Source: Neopararhizobium haloflavum
GTDB lineage: Bacteria > Pseudomonadota > Alphaproteobacteria > Rhizobiales > Rhizobiaceae
Assembly: GCF_002750855.1 (NCBI RefSeq)
Contig: NZ_NWUC01000014.1
Coordinates: 1 to 39,818 of the forward strand
DNA: 39,818 nt
Direction: 5' to 3'
A program made the position numbers and the translations under genes. Under the pieces are notes generated by a model that was not told the origin of the DNA, ran no database searches, and saw only the letters and a program-made list of their open reading frames with translations. Below are positions 15,914-24,017 of the stretch, one piece after another; the stretch's first letter is position 1; every line of letters starts with the position of its first letter.

Positions 15914-16303
15914 TTGTCGCAGGAACGCCAGCGCATCGATAAATGGCTGTTCTTCGCGCGCGCCGCGAAGTCACGTTCGATCGCCGCCAAGCTCGTTCAG
16001 GCTGGCCGTGTGCGCGTCGATGGCGAAAAGATCGACCAGGCAAGCCATCCCGTCAAACCGGGCGAGACGCTGACGATCACCCTCGATCGGCAGATTCGGA
16101 TTCTCAAGGTGGTGGCTCCTGGCGCACGGCGAGGGCCGTTCGAAGAGGCAAGGCTGCTCTACGAAGACTTGACCCCGGCGCCGGATCCGACCCGCACGCC
16201 CATGCCTTCGGAACTGGGGCCCGTTCGCCAGCCAGGCGCCGGACGCCCGACCAAGCGCGAACGCCGCCAACTCGATGCATGGACTGCCCGCGATGAGGAT
16301 TGA
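15914..16303 (+). CDS. S4-domain RNA-binding protein (Hsp15-like)
   Basis: 129 residues. The S4 RNA-binding fold occupies the first 65 residues: RQRIDKWLFFARAAKSRS, AAKLVQAGRVRVDGEKI, KPGETLTIT. The C-terminal half is basic and proline-rich. Relatives (HslR/Hsp15) bind free 50S subunits carrying stalled nascent chains. Start is TTG 15914, chosen because GAGGAGG sits 7 nt upstream and the S4 fold begins immediately; no ATG fits. Probably co-transcribed with the helicase. In other Hyphomicrobiales, as I recall, fdxA and carD come next; here sugar-acid genes follow after 3 bp. Confidence 0.8.
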   Translation: MSQERQRIDKWLFFARAAKSRSIAAKLVQAGRVRVDGEKIDQASHPVKPGETLTITLDRQIRILKVVAPGARRGPFEEARLLYEDLTPAPDPTRTPMPSELGPVRQPGAGRPTKRERRQLDAWTARDED

Positions 16304-16306
16304 GCC

Positions 16307-17227
16307 TTGAGCCGGAATGCCGACTGGATTGCCGTCGACTGGGGCACGTCAAATGTGCGCGCCTGGGCGATGGAAGGCGACCGTCCACTGGAAACCGCCG
16401 CGGCGCCAAAAGGAATGGCTAGCCTCAGAACCGATGAATTCGAGCCGACGCTGATTGAATTGATCGGCGGATGGCTGGCACCCGGACGCGTCACTGATGT
16501 CGTCGCTTGCGGCATGGTCGGAGCGCGCCAAGGCTGGAAGGAAGCCGGCTATGCATCGGTGCCTGGTCCGGCATTCATCGAAGGCGCGCTCGTCCGTCCG
16601 GATGTCAGCGACCCGCGCATCCGTGTCCACATCGTGCACGGGCTCAGTCAGCGTCAGCCCGCCGACGTCATGCGTGGCGAGGAAACCCAGATTGCAGGGC
16701 TTCTCGCCGACCGCCCGCGCTTCACCGGCATGGTCTGCCTTCCCGGAACCCATTCCAAGTGGGTCCAGCTTGAGGCTGGCACGGTTCACGCGTTCACGAG
16801 TTTCATGACCGGTGAACTCTTCGATCTGCTGGCCAACCAGTCGGTTCTCCACCACAGCGTCGAGGATGATGGCTGGTCGCAGGCCGATTTCGAATCCGGC
16901 GTACGAGCCGCGCTACAAGCACCGCAATCAATCGCTTCCCGCCTTTTCTCGCTTCGCGCCGAAAGCCTTCTTGGTGACGCATCGCCGGGAGCAGCCAGGT
17001 CTTGCCTTTCCGGCCTGTTGATCGGTCAGGAACTGGCGGGCGCCCTCTCCCGATCGCCGGCCGGCCCGGTCGTTCTTGTCGGCGCCGGGCGCATGGTCGC
17101 ACTTTATGCCGCTGCACTTGCTCTTGAAGGTGTGGAGACCGAGCAACTGGCTGGCGAGAAGTTGACCCTTGCCGGGTTAACAGCTGTCCATCGATCCATT
17201 CGCAGAACAGATGAGGAGCGCTCATGA
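16307..17227 (+). CDS. dgoK: 2-dehydro-3-deoxygalactonokinase
   Basis: 306-residue kinase of the DgoK family, phosphorylating 2-keto-3-deoxy-D-galactonate in the De Ley-Doudoroff route of galactose/galactonate breakdown. The N-terminal [16 protein letters not shown] is the actin-like ATPase phosphate loop; LPGTHSKWV and [13 protein letters not shown] are family blocks; the C-terminal [16 protein letters not shown] fits the second phosphate loop. Start is TTG 16307, three bases after the S4 stop, with GAGG upstream. Its stop overlaps the aldolase ATG (ATGA), indicating a coupled pair. No galactonate dehydratase or sugar transporter gene is nearby, so the pathway is completed elsewhere. Confidence 0.85.
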   Translation: MSRNADWIAVDWGTSNVRAWAMEGDRPLETAAAPKGMASLRTDEFEPTLIELIGGWLAPGRVTDVVACGMVGARQGWKEAGYASVPGPAFIEGALVRPDVSDPRIRVHIVHGLSQRQPADVMRGEETQIAGLLADRPRFTGMVCLPGTHSKWVQLEAGTVHAFTSFMTGELFDLLANQSVLHHSVEDDGWSQADFESGVRAALQAPQSIASRLFSLRAESLLGDASPGAARSCLSGLLIGQELAGALSRSPAGPVVLVGAGRMVALYAAALALEGVETEQLAGEKLTLAGLTAVHRSIRRTDEERS

Positions 17228-17835
17228 CACGCCGCCTGATTGCCATCCTGCGCGGGCTCGACCCGGCGCGAGCGGTCGCAACGGCGACCGCGCTTCTCGA
17301 CGCCGGCATAACGAGAATCGAGGTCCCGCTCAATTCCCCGGATCCGCTTGCTAGCATTGCTGCCATGGTCGAGACGTTGGGCGATCGCGGGGCGTTCGGC
17401 GCCGGCACAGTATTGACCCCCGAGGAGGTCGAGACCGTCGCGGCCACCGGAGCGCGATTCATCGTCTCGCCCAACGCCGATTGCGATGTAATAAGAGCGA
17501 CGAAATCGGCTGGCATGGGCTCCTATCCAGGCGTTTTCACACCTACCGAAAGTTTTGCCGCCCTGCAGGCCGGCGCCGACGCATTGAAGATCTTTCCCGC
17601 CTCGGTAATGGGGACGGGGGGCCTCAAGGCGGTTCGCGCGGTCCTGCCACCGGCTGTCGAGGTTTATGCAGTCGGCGGCGTGGAGCCTGGCAATTTCGCG
17701 GAATGGCGCAGGGCCGGTGCGCACGGTTTCGGTCTCGGTTCATCTCTCTTCCAGCCCGACTGGCCGATCGAGCGCGTGGCTGAGATGGCAAGGAAATCCG
17801 TTGTGGCCTATGATGCGCTCGATGTGCCCTCATGA
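17224..17835 (+). CDS. dgoA: 2-dehydro-3-deoxy-6-phosphogalactonate aldolase
   Basis: 203-residue KDPG/KDPGal aldolase, cleaving the kinase product to pyruvate and glyceraldehyde 3-phosphate. A single (beta/alpha)8 barrel: catalytic glutamate in RIEVPL (E33), phosphate and substrate residues in GAGTVLT, Schiff-base lysine in ALKIFPAS (K122) and phosphate-binding GVEPGN and GLGSSLF. It overlaps dgoK by 4 bp and its last 28 bp overlap the 3' end of the convergent dehydrogenase gene. The pairing with dgoK decides galactonate over gluconate as the substrate series. Confidence 0.87.
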   Translation: MTRRLIAILRGLDPARAVATATALLDAGITRIEVPLNSPDPLASIAAMVETLGDRGAFGAGTVLTPEEVETVAATGARFIVSPNADCDVIRATKSAGMGSYPGVFTPTESFAALQAGADALKIFPASVMGTGGLKAVRAVLPPAVEVYAVGGVEPGNFAEWRRAGAHGFGLGSSLFQPDWPIERVAEMARKSVVAYDALDVPS

Positions 17836-18635
17836 ACGCCGAGCCAGCGAGCCAGCAATTCGAATTGCCCGGCCGTCATCAAGCGCCCCTCGATCGTCAC
17901 CAGCCCAAGGTCCTTTGCATCTGACAGCAGTTCGGTCGAAACAGGGTCGGTGATCGCATCGGCCACGGCACTGCCCTTTTTCATCGTTCGCAGGAGCGTC
18001 TTTGGAAACAGACTGCCCGGCAGGTGCGCCATGCCGACAGGCGTTGCATTGATGACGAGGTCGTGGTTTTCCAAAGTTTGCGGCATACCCTTGCCGATCG
18101 TCGTTCCGAATGGCGCGATGATCGCACCCACACGCTCGACATCGCCGGCGTCCTCGCAGAGGAGATCAATATGCCGCCCACCCATCTCTGCGAAGCTGTA
18201 GGCGATGGCTGTGCCGGCAGCCCCGGCACCAGCCAATGCGATTGACGCGCCCTGCGGCCTGAAACCGCTGCGCCCGGCGCCGGCCCAGAATCCCGGCCCG
18301 TCCACCATATCGCCATGCAGCCGGCCGTCCTCGCTCCGCCTGATCACGTTGACACTTGCCAGAACACGGGCCCGCTCGGTCATCTCATCGACCAACGCGC
18401 ATGCAGGCCGCTTCAATGGCAGTGTGAGCACTGCGCCATCGCAATTTGCAGCGCCGCGCAACGCGGTCAGGAAAGCTGAGAGCGATGCCGGCCGGACCTC
18501 CAGCGGGACCATGACGCGGTTCATCGCGTTCTCGCGGAAATAGCGGTTGAAGAGCACTGGCGACTGAGCCTGAGCGATGGGCGAGCCAAGCATGAAAACA
18601 ACGCGCGCCGCGCCGTCAATCACAGGTGTCGGCAT
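17808..18635 (-). CDS. Shikimate dehydrogenase family protein, non-canonical (AroE-like)
   Basis: 275-residue NAD(P)-dependent dehydrogenase of the AroE fold. Start ATG 18635 is chosen for its GGGAGAAG ribosome site; the frame stays open further upstream. Conserved: catalytic lysine in LTLPLK (K75), a GDMVDGPGF block (108-116) in place of the canonical GxNTDxxGF, nucleotide loop GAGAAG (136-141) and NATPVGM (196-202). The replaced substrate motifs (also SVNV for AVNT, and QSPVLFN for SxSPxxHN) mark a catabolic or secondary paralogue rather than the chorismate-pathway enzyme. It is divergent from the GntR regulator, suggesting membership of the same regulon as the transporter at 19441-22133. 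Confidence 0.8.
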   Translation of the reverse strand: MPTPVIDGAARVVFMLGSPIAQAQSPVLFNRYFRENAMNRVMVPLEVRPASLSAFLTALRGAANCDGAVLTLPLKRPACALVDEMTERARVLASVNVIRRSEDGRLHGDMVDGPGFWAGAGRSGFRPQGASIALAGAGAAGTAIAYSFAEMGGRHIDLLCEDAGDVERVGAIIAPFGTTIGKGMPQTLENHDLVINATPVGMAHLPGSLFPKTLLRTMKKGSAVADAITDPVSTELLSDAKDLGLVTIEGRLMTAGQFELLARWLGVHEGTSSAS

Positions 18636-18667
18636 CTTCTCTCCCAACTTGCGGACGGGTCTGCGAG

Positions 18668-18697
18668 TTGACACATAACGCAAACCTCCCCTAAGAG
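18668..18697 (+). promoter_or_regulatory. Possible promoter for the GntR-transporter operon
   Basis: TTGACA (18668-18673), 18-nt spacer, TAAGAG (18692-18697) in the 101-bp gap between the divergent AroE-like and GntR genes. The -35 is perfect, the -10 poor. I see no clear GntR-type dyad; the A/T-rich stretch 18700-18720 is the most likely regulator site. Confidence 0.33.
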
Positions 18698-18736
18698 CAA
18701 AAATATTGAAGATTTCGAACGTTGTTGGAGGATGGC

Positions 18737-19396
18737 GTGTTCGGGAGGAAATCGACGGATACGGACACGGTCGTGCGGCTCCTTGCGGAGCAGGTCCGCC
18801 GCGATATCTCGTTCGGCGTTCTGCCGCCCGACACGCGTTTGAAGATCGAGGACCTGCGGCAGCGCTACGGCGGAAGCGCCCATTCCTTCCGCGAGGCACT
18901 CACCCATCTTGCAAACGAAGGTCTGGTCGAGGCCAATGCGCAACGCGGCTTTCGTGTCGCCTCCGCAACAGAAGCCGATCTTGAAGACATCACACGGTTG
19001 CGCGCGGAAATCGAATGTCTCGGCCTCGGGTGGGCAATCAGGCATGGCGACGTCGACTGGGAGGGCCGGCTCCTCGCCGCACACCATGCCTATGGCCGGG
19101 CGACGGATCGTACGGCGGGCAAAATCAGCGACTTCGCGCTCGAGTGGGACGAGACGGGACGGCATTTCCACGCCGCGCTGTTGTCGGCTTGCCGCTCCCC
19201 CCGCCTCATCGGCTTTCAGGAAAAGCTCTATTACCAGAGCCGGCGGTTTCGTCTGGCTGCGCTCGCCGAAGGGCGCATCGACCTCGACCTTCATCGCGCT
19301 GCCTGCGCGACGATCGTTTCGGCCACGCTCGCACGCCAGATGGAGGCCGCAACCGCAGCGCTTGCGACACATATTTTGAGCGCGATCCAGGCGTGA
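18737..19396 (+). CDS. GntR family transcriptional regulator (FadR/FCD subfamily)
   Basis: 219 residues from GTG 18737, chosen for GGAGG at 18727-18731; TTG 18722 would add five residues. The N-terminal winged helix-turn-helix covers about residues 10-75 (VVRLLAEQVRRDISFG, RYGGSAHSFREALTHLANEGLVEA, GFRVAS). The C-terminal all-helical FCD ligand domain has the metal or ligand-binding pattern (D-x3-R near RLRAEIE, H in RHFHAALLSA, H in LDLHRAACA). FCD regulators typically respond to a substrate or intermediate of the adjacent pathway. It lies 44 bp before the binding-protein gene and is probably co-transcribed with it. Confidence 0.83.
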   Translation: MFGRKSTDTDTVVRLLAEQVRRDISFGVLPPDTRLKIEDLRQRYGGSAHSFREALTHLANEGLVEANAQRGFRVASATEADLEDITRLRAEIECLGLGWAIRHGDVDWEGRLLAAHHAYGRATDRTAGKISDFALEWDETGRHFHAALLSACRSPRLIGFQEKLYYQSRRFRLAALAEGRIDLDLHRAACATIVSATLARQMEAATAALATHILSAIQA

Positions 19397-19440
19397 CCAC
19401 GCTTCAACAACTTTCAAGTGATCCAAAAAGGGAGGATATC

Positions 19441-20460
19441 ATGACTTCAACCATCATCCATTCGCTGGCGGCAATCACGCTGGCTTCCGGTGTCGCGCTG
19501 ACTGCGCCGGCGAACGCCCAGGAGGATACGGTCCAGATCGGACTGCTGTCGCTCACCTCCCATGCGCCGAGCATCATCGCCGAAGCCAAGGGCTATTTCG
19601 AGGAAGAGGGCATCACCGCCGAGTTCGTCAGCTTCCAGGCTGCGCAGCCGATGGCCGTGGCCATCGCATCGGGCGACGTCGACTTCGGCGTCACTGCGAT
19701 AACCGGCGGCCTCATCAGCTTGGCGGAACGCGGCGCGGTCAAGGTCATCGGCGGCGCCCTGCAGGAAACACCCGAAATCGAAGGTCAGAAGATCCTCGTA
19801 TCGCGTCAGGCCCATGAGGATGGCGTCACGACGCCGGCCGATTTGGCGGGCCGCCGGTTCGGCATCACCACGGCTGGCTCCTCTTTCCACTACATGGCCC
19901 ACAAGATTGCCGATGCCGAAGGCTTTGATCGGTCCGAACTCAGCCTCGTCACACTGAACAGCGTACCGGCCGTGATCGCCTCCCTGCGTTCGGGACAGAT
20001 CGACGCCTGGAGCATCGTACCCAACATTGCCGGCGGGTTGACGCGTGGTGAGGACGTCGTCGAGATCGGTGTGATCGCCGACTATGTCGAGGACTATCAG
20101 GTCACCACCGTCTTCACCTCGACCGACATCGTCGAAAACAACCCCGAACTCGCCGAGCGATTTCTGGCCGGCTTCTCGAAAGGCGTTGCAGACTACAATG
20201 CAGCCCTCGTCGACAAGACGATGAGCGAGGAGGAAACTGCCGAGATCGTGGCGATGATCCACGAATACGTCTATACCGACCGCCCGCTGGAAGACGCCGA
20301 TCCGGCGATCCGTGCCGGCGCGATGCGTATCAACGAGAATGCGCGCCTGAACCTCGGCAGCGTCGAAGATCAGATGGAATGGTTCAAGTCGGAAGACCTC
20401 GTTCCGGCGGAAGCCACCGTTGAAAATCTCGTCGACACAAGCTTCGTCGAAACGTTCTGA
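19441..20460 (+). CDS. NitT/TauT-type ABC transporter, substrate-binding protein
   Basis: 339-residue periplasmic binding protein of the SsuA/TauA/NMT1 type. Start ATG 19441 has an excellent ribosome site (GGGAGG); the longer open frame upstream overlaps the regulator and is rejected. Signal peptide: MTSTIIHSLAAITLASGVAL ending in APANAQ. Mature start VQIGLLSLTSHAPSIIAEAK and GYFEEEGI, then VAIASGDVDFGV, are the family pattern. This family carries sulfonates, nitrate, pyrimidine precursors, phthalate or similar small molecules. Neighbouring dehydrogenase and flavoprotein genes suggest an organic acid or aromatic-type substrate, not nitrate. Confidence 0.85.
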   Translation: MTSTIIHSLAAITLASGVALTAPANAQEDTVQIGLLSLTSHAPSIIAEAKGYFEEEGITAEFVSFQAAQPMAVAIASGDVDFGVTAITGGLISLAERGAVKVIGGALQETPEIEGQKILVSRQAHEDGVTTPADLAGRRFGITTAGSSFHYMAHKIADAEGFDRSELSLVTLNSVPAVIASLRSGQIDAWSIVPNIAGGLTRGEDVVEIGVIADYVEDYQVTTVFTSTDIVENNPELAERFLAGFSKGVADYNAALVDKTMSEEETAEIVAMIHEYVYTDRPLEDADPAIRAGAMRINENARLNLGSVEDQMEWFKSEDLVPAEATVENLVDTSFVETF

Positions 20461-20468
20461 CCAACGCA

Positions 20469-20490
20469 GCGCGCCCCTTAAAGGGCGCGC
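20469..20490 (+). terminator. Intercistronic hairpin after the binding-protein gene
   Basis: GCGCGCCC (20469-20476), loop CTTAAA, GGGCGCGC (20483-20490): a perfect 8-bp stem in the 61-bp gap between receptor and ATPase genes. No U tract. In transporter operons such hairpins protect the receptor mRNA 3' end or reduce read-through, giving excess receptor. A comparable hairpin follows the receptor gene at 35074. Confidence 0.6.
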
Positions 20491-20521
20491 AATCCCTTTA
20501 ACTTGCCGAAGGATCAGGGTC

Positions 20522-21292
20522 ATGGAACTCATGATCGAGAACGTCAGCCACCATTATGGCGAGACGCATGTGCTCGAAGACATCTCCTTCACGCTCAAGG
20601 ACGGCGAGATCATCTGCATCATCGGTCCGTCCGGCTGCGGCAAATCCACACTCCTGCGTTTCATCGGCGGCCTTGAACAGCCGACGTCTGGCCAGGTTCT
20701 CATTGCTGGCGAAGCGCCTTCCGGATCGCTGAACCCGCTCACCTACATCTTTCAGGATTTCGCGCTTCTGCCCTGGCGTACGGTCGAGGGCAATGTCAGC
20801 CTGGTCCTTGAGGACCATGGCATTCACGGCAGTCGGGCCAACGCCATCATAAACGACGTTCTCGCCCGCACGAAACTCGCCGATTTCCGCAAGGCCCTGC
20901 CCCGCCAGCTTTCAGGTGGCATGAAGCAGCGCGTGGCGATCGCAAGGGCACTGGCGGTGAACCCTGCGGTAATGCTGATGGACGAACCCTTGTCAGCCCT
21001 CGACAGCCAGACCCGTGAGCTTCTTCTCGATGACCTCGTTGAGCTTTGGAGCCGCGAGAAGTTCTCCGCCTGCTATGTGACGCACAATCTCGCCGAGGCC
21101 GTGCGCCTCGGTCACAAGATCGTGGTGCTGTCGCGCCGGCCAGGCCGCGTGCGTCAGATCGTCGAGATCGACATGCCACTTGGCGAACGGTTCGAGCGAA
21201 TGGGCGAACTGGAAGAGACCCAGCGCCATCTTTGGAACCTGATGCGTGAAGAAGCCCGCGCCGCCGACATGGAGCTTGCCGATGTCGCTTGA
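20522..21292 (+). CDS. NitT/TauT-type ABC transporter, ATP-binding protein
   Basis: 256 residues from ATG 20522. Walker A GPSGCGKST (about 37-45), Q-loop in YIFQDFALLPWRTVEGN (the LLPWRTV wording is typical of SsuB/TauB/NrtD), signature LSGGMKQR, Walker B VMLMDEPLSALD and switch histidine in YVTHNLAEAV. The 3' end overlaps the permease gene by 11 bp, so subunits are coupled. A longer open frame from 20420 would overlap the receptor gene and is rejected. Confidence 0.87.
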   Translation: MELMIENVSHHYGETHVLEDISFTLKDGEIICIIGPSGCGKSTLLRFIGGLEQPTSGQVLIAGEAPSGSLNPLTYIFQDFALLPWRTVEGNVSLVLEDHGIHGSRANAIINDVLARTKLADFRKALPRQLSGGMKQRVAIARALAVNPAVMLMDEPLSALDSQTRELLLDDLVELWSREKFSACYVTHNLAEAVRLGHKIVVLSRRPGRVRQIVEIDMPLGERFERMGELEETQRHLWNLMREEARAADMELADVA

Positions 21293-22133
21293 TACAACCC
21301 ATGCGCCCGTGACTTCCGCCGCCGTGCCGCGCCCCGTTGCACCGTCTGGCGCGCGGCCGGTCCCCTTCCGGGGCGGTGGTTTTCGCCACAAGCCGCTCGG
21401 CTTTGTCGGACCGCTCGTTTTCGTCGCGCTGATCGCGTTGTGGGAACTGGGCTCCAGAACGGGCTTCATCAGTCCGATCGCGCTGCCCGCGCCATCGGAG
21501 GCTTTCGCCGCCTTCATGGACCTCGTGCAGACCGGCATGCTCTGGACCCATCTTGAGGCGAGCCTTTATCGGCTCGTCGTCGGCTGGACGTTTGGCAGCC
21601 TGCTCGGTGTTTCGGTCGGCCTGGCGATCGGACTTTTCTCGTTCGTGCGCGCCGGTTTTCTTCCTCTGGTCTCTGCTCTTTTCCCGATCCCCAAGATCGC
21701 GCTCCTTCCCCTCTTCATCGTCTGGTTCGGAATAGGCGAGGGATCCAAGGTGGCGACCATTCTCTTCGGTACCTTCTTTCCGACCGTGATCGCGACCTAT
21801 GGCGGCGTAGACAACGTCGATCGCAACCTCATTCGCATGGGGCAGTCATTTGGGCTGTCGTGGCTCTCGATCGTGCGCAAGATCATCATTCCCGGTGCGC
21901 TCCCGGCGATCCTCTCCGGCTTTCGCATCTCCGCATCGATCGCCATCGTGCTGCTGGTCGCTGCCGAAATGATCGGTGCCGAATTCGGCATCGGCGCCTA
22001 CATCCTGATGGCCGGCGCACTCTTCGCGACAGATCAACTGATCTGCGGCGTCGCCATGCTGTCGATCCTCGGTCTGACAATCAGCTTCTTCATCGGCAAA
22101 GCCGAGAAATACTTCCTGAACTGGCGTACCTGA
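21282..22133 (+). CDS. NitT/TauT-type ABC transporter, permease
   Basis: 283 residues from ATG 21282 (GGAG 9 nt upstream, inside the ATPase gene). A polar N-terminal tail of about 40 residues precedes six hydrophobic segments. Family blocks: ALIALWELGSRTGFISPIALPAPS, YRLVVGWTFGSLLGVSVGLAIG (partly shown), FPIPKIALLPLFIVWFGIGEGSK and the EAA-like region around GQSFGLSWLSIVRKIIIPGALPAI. Forms the membrane channel with the ATPase at 20522. The FAD oxidoreductase begins one base after its stop, so it is part of the same operon. Confidence 0.86.
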   Translation: MSLDTTHAPVTSAAVPRPVAPSGARPVPFRGGGFRHKPLGFVGPLVFVALIALWELGSRTGFISPIALPAPSEAFAAFMDLVQTGMLWTHLEASLYRLVVGWTFGSLLGVSVGLAIGLFSFVRAGFLPLVSALFPIPKIALLPLFIVWFGIGEGSKVATILFGTFFPTVIATYGGVDNVDRNLIRMGQSFGLSWLSIVRKIIIPGALPAILSGFRISASIAIVLLVAAEMIGAEFGIGAYILMAGALFATDQLICGVAMLSILGLTISFFIGKAEKYFLNWRT

Positions 22134-22134
22134 T

Positions 22135-23406
22135 ATGACAATGAGAGTGGAAGCGGACTACGACGTCGTCGTCTGCGGCGGTGGCGCCGCGGGCATTGGT
22201 GCGGCGATCGGCGCGGCGAAGAGCGGGGCCAAGGTCTGTCTTGTCGAGAAATACGGGTTTCTCGGGGGCGCGGCGACCACGTCGCAGGTTCTTGCCTATT
22301 GCGGCCTTTTCCAGCAGGGCCGTGAACCGGTTCGCGCGGTCTCGGGCGTCGGTGAGGACGTCATCGCGGAGATCCGCGAACTTGGCCTCGATGGCGGGGC
22401 CTTTCGTTCGGAAACGACAGGCAACTGGATCGTCCTCCTGGACCCCGAAATACTGAAATTCGCCCTCGACAATCTCGTTCAGCGCCATCGGATCGACGTG
22501 AAACTGCACACGCGCGTAGCGGCCGTCTCCCGTACCGGCAAACGGCTCGAGGCAGCGACGCTGGCCGGCATGAGTGGGCGGCGCCATGTTGTTGCCGAGG
22601 CGTTCGTGGATGCCAGCGGCGACGCCAATCTCGCCATGCTCGCCGGGCTCGATTATCAGATTGGCAATGGCGAGGGCCGCCTGCAGGCGCTCACCATGCC
22701 GATGCGGATCGGCGGCATCGCACCTGATCTCAAGATCGATCGCGACGCGCTTCAAAGCGCGATTGCCCGTTACAACGAGACTGGACGCTATCCGATCCAG
22801 CGCACCGATGGCGGCATCATCATCCGTCTTCCGCTGTCCAGCGACATGTGGTGGATGACCGTGGATCTGGACATCGCCGATCTGGAATCGGACAGCTTTA
22901 CCAGAGCCGAAATGGCCGGCCGCGCCATGGCGCATGACTATCTGTCGATGTTGCGCCGTGCGATGCCGGGGTTCGAGAATGCCTATCTTGTCGCAACCGG
23001 TCCCCAGGTCGGCATCCGGGAGACCCGTCATCCGGTCGCACGCTACCAACTGACCAAGGAAGACGTGATCTCCGGCAGGCTGCGCGAAGACGGCATTGCC
23101 CGCGCCGCCTGGCCGATCGAATTGCACGGTGAAGCTGGCAAGCCGGTCTATACACCGATCGGCGGCGAGGGCTACTTTCACGTTCCCTACGACGCGATCC
23201 GCGCCAAGTCGCTCGCCAATCTCTGGTACGGTGGTCGCGTCATCGGCGCTGATCCCGACGCCTATGGATCGATCCGGGTGATGGGTACGGCTTTCGCTAC
23301 CGGCGAAGCGGCGGGTGTGTCCGCCGCCGACTACGCCGACCGCAACCACAAGACCGATTGCCGTTCCGTTCAGGCGCGCCTGAGCGCACAGGGCGCAATG
23401 ATCTGA
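22135..23406 (+). CDS. FAD-dependent oxidoreductase
   Basis: 423-residue flavoprotein. N-terminal dinucleotide fold: YDVVVCGGGAAGIGAAIGAA (about residues 8-27), acidic end in LVEKYGFLGGAATTSQV; a second FAD contact VDASGDANLAMLAG near 160; and a C-terminal block LWYGGRVIGADPDAYGSIRV with TGEAAGVSAADYA. This is the FAD_oxidored group (PF12831-like), whose members oxidise or dehydrogenate diverse acids; no substrate can be named. Start ATG 22135 is one base after the permease stop (ATG 22141 also possible). Last gene of the operon; presumed to act on the imported compound or its AroE-like product. Confidence 0.82.
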   Translation: MTMRVEADYDVVVCGGGAAGIGAAIGAAKSGAKVCLVEKYGFLGGAATTSQVLAYCGLFQQGREPVRAVSGVGEDVIAEIRELGLDGGAFRSETTGNWIVLLDPEILKFALDNLVQRHRIDVKLHTRVAAVSRTGKRLEAATLAGMSGRRHVVAEAFVDASGDANLAMLAGLDYQIGNGEGRLQALTMPMRIGGIAPDLKIDRDALQSAIARYNETGRYPIQRTDGGIIIRLPLSSDMWWMTVDLDIADLESDSFTRAEMAGRAMAHDYLSMLRRAMPGFENAYLVATGPQVGIRETRHPVARYQLTKEDVISGRLREDGIARAAWPIELHGEAGKPVYTPIGGEGYFHVPYDAIRAKSLANLWYGGRVIGADPDAYGSIRVMGTAFATGEAAGVSAADYADRNHKTDCRSVQARLSAQGAMI

Positions 23407-23421
23407 TGGCAATACGAGCAG

Positions 23422-23447
23422 GGAACCGATCGATAGAAGCCGCCGTT
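23422..23447 (+). promoter_or_regulatory. Candidate EcfG/RpoE2 general-stress promoter
   Basis: GGAAC (23422-23426), 17 bases, CGTT (23444-23447), ending 29 nt before the ATG of the DUF302 gene. It falls within the allowed spacing of the consensus. It makes the following gene an independent stress unit rather than the tail of the preceding operon. Confidence 0.58.
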
Positions 23448-23476
23448 TCCCTGCCATCTTTGATTGAGGGGCCGTC

Positions 23477-23941
23477 ATGCAGACAAGAACCGCCATCGCC
23501 GCCATCGCACTCGCCGCGATGGCTTGGCATCACGCAGCTGCCCAGGAAGACGGCGATCTCTATACGGTGATGAGCGACCTACCCTACGAGGACGTCGCTC
23601 TGGCGCTGTCCGATGCAATCGTCAATCGGGGCTACGTGGTCGATCACGAGGGCGACGTCGCCGGGATGCTTGCTCGCACCGCCGAGGAAGTCGGCGCCGA
23701 CGACACAATCTACACTGACGCGCAGTTCTTTCAGTTCTGCTCGGCAGTCGTTTCGCGCGACATGATGTCCGCCGATCCGGCCAATATTGCTTACTGCCCC
23801 TATATCGTCTTCGTCTACGCGCCCGCCGATGAATCGGAAACCGTCACGGTGGGTTACCGCAAGCTTCCCGGTGGCGGTGGACGCGACGAGGCAAACGACA
23901 TGCTGACCGAGATCGTCGACGAGGCTGCCGAAGGCTTCTAG
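23477..23941 (+). CDS. Secreted DUF302-family protein
   Basis: 154 residues with a Sec signal peptide (MQTRTAIAAIALAAMAW ending HHAAAQ). The mature part, LPYEDVALALSDAIVNRGYVV through DAQFFQFCSAVVSRDMMS and CPYIVFVYAPAD, matches the DUF302 pattern (a small alpha/beta domain that often dimerises; function unknown). Two cysteines (CSAV and YCPY) could form a periplasmic disulfide. Its own stress-type promoter lies just upstream. No enzymatic residues are evident. Confidence 0.72.
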   Translation: MQTRTAIAAIALAAMAWHHAAAQEDGDLYTVMSDLPYEDVALALSDAIVNRGYVVDHEGDVAGMLARTAEEVGADDTIYTDAQFFQFCSAVVSRDMMSADPANIAYCPYIVFVYAPADESETVTVGYRKLPGGGGRDEANDMLTEIVDEAAEGF

Positions 23942-24017
23942 ATCAAGCCTACCTCGATTGTTCAGGTCGGCACTCAGACGCACTTCAGCTAACCTCCTCT
24001 TGATCGTCTGTGCACCC

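Noticed and set aside
22090-23505. 471-codon minus-strand frame opposite the FAD oxidoreductase
   Set aside because: Antisense shadow, no motif; the plus-strand flavoprotein is well supported.
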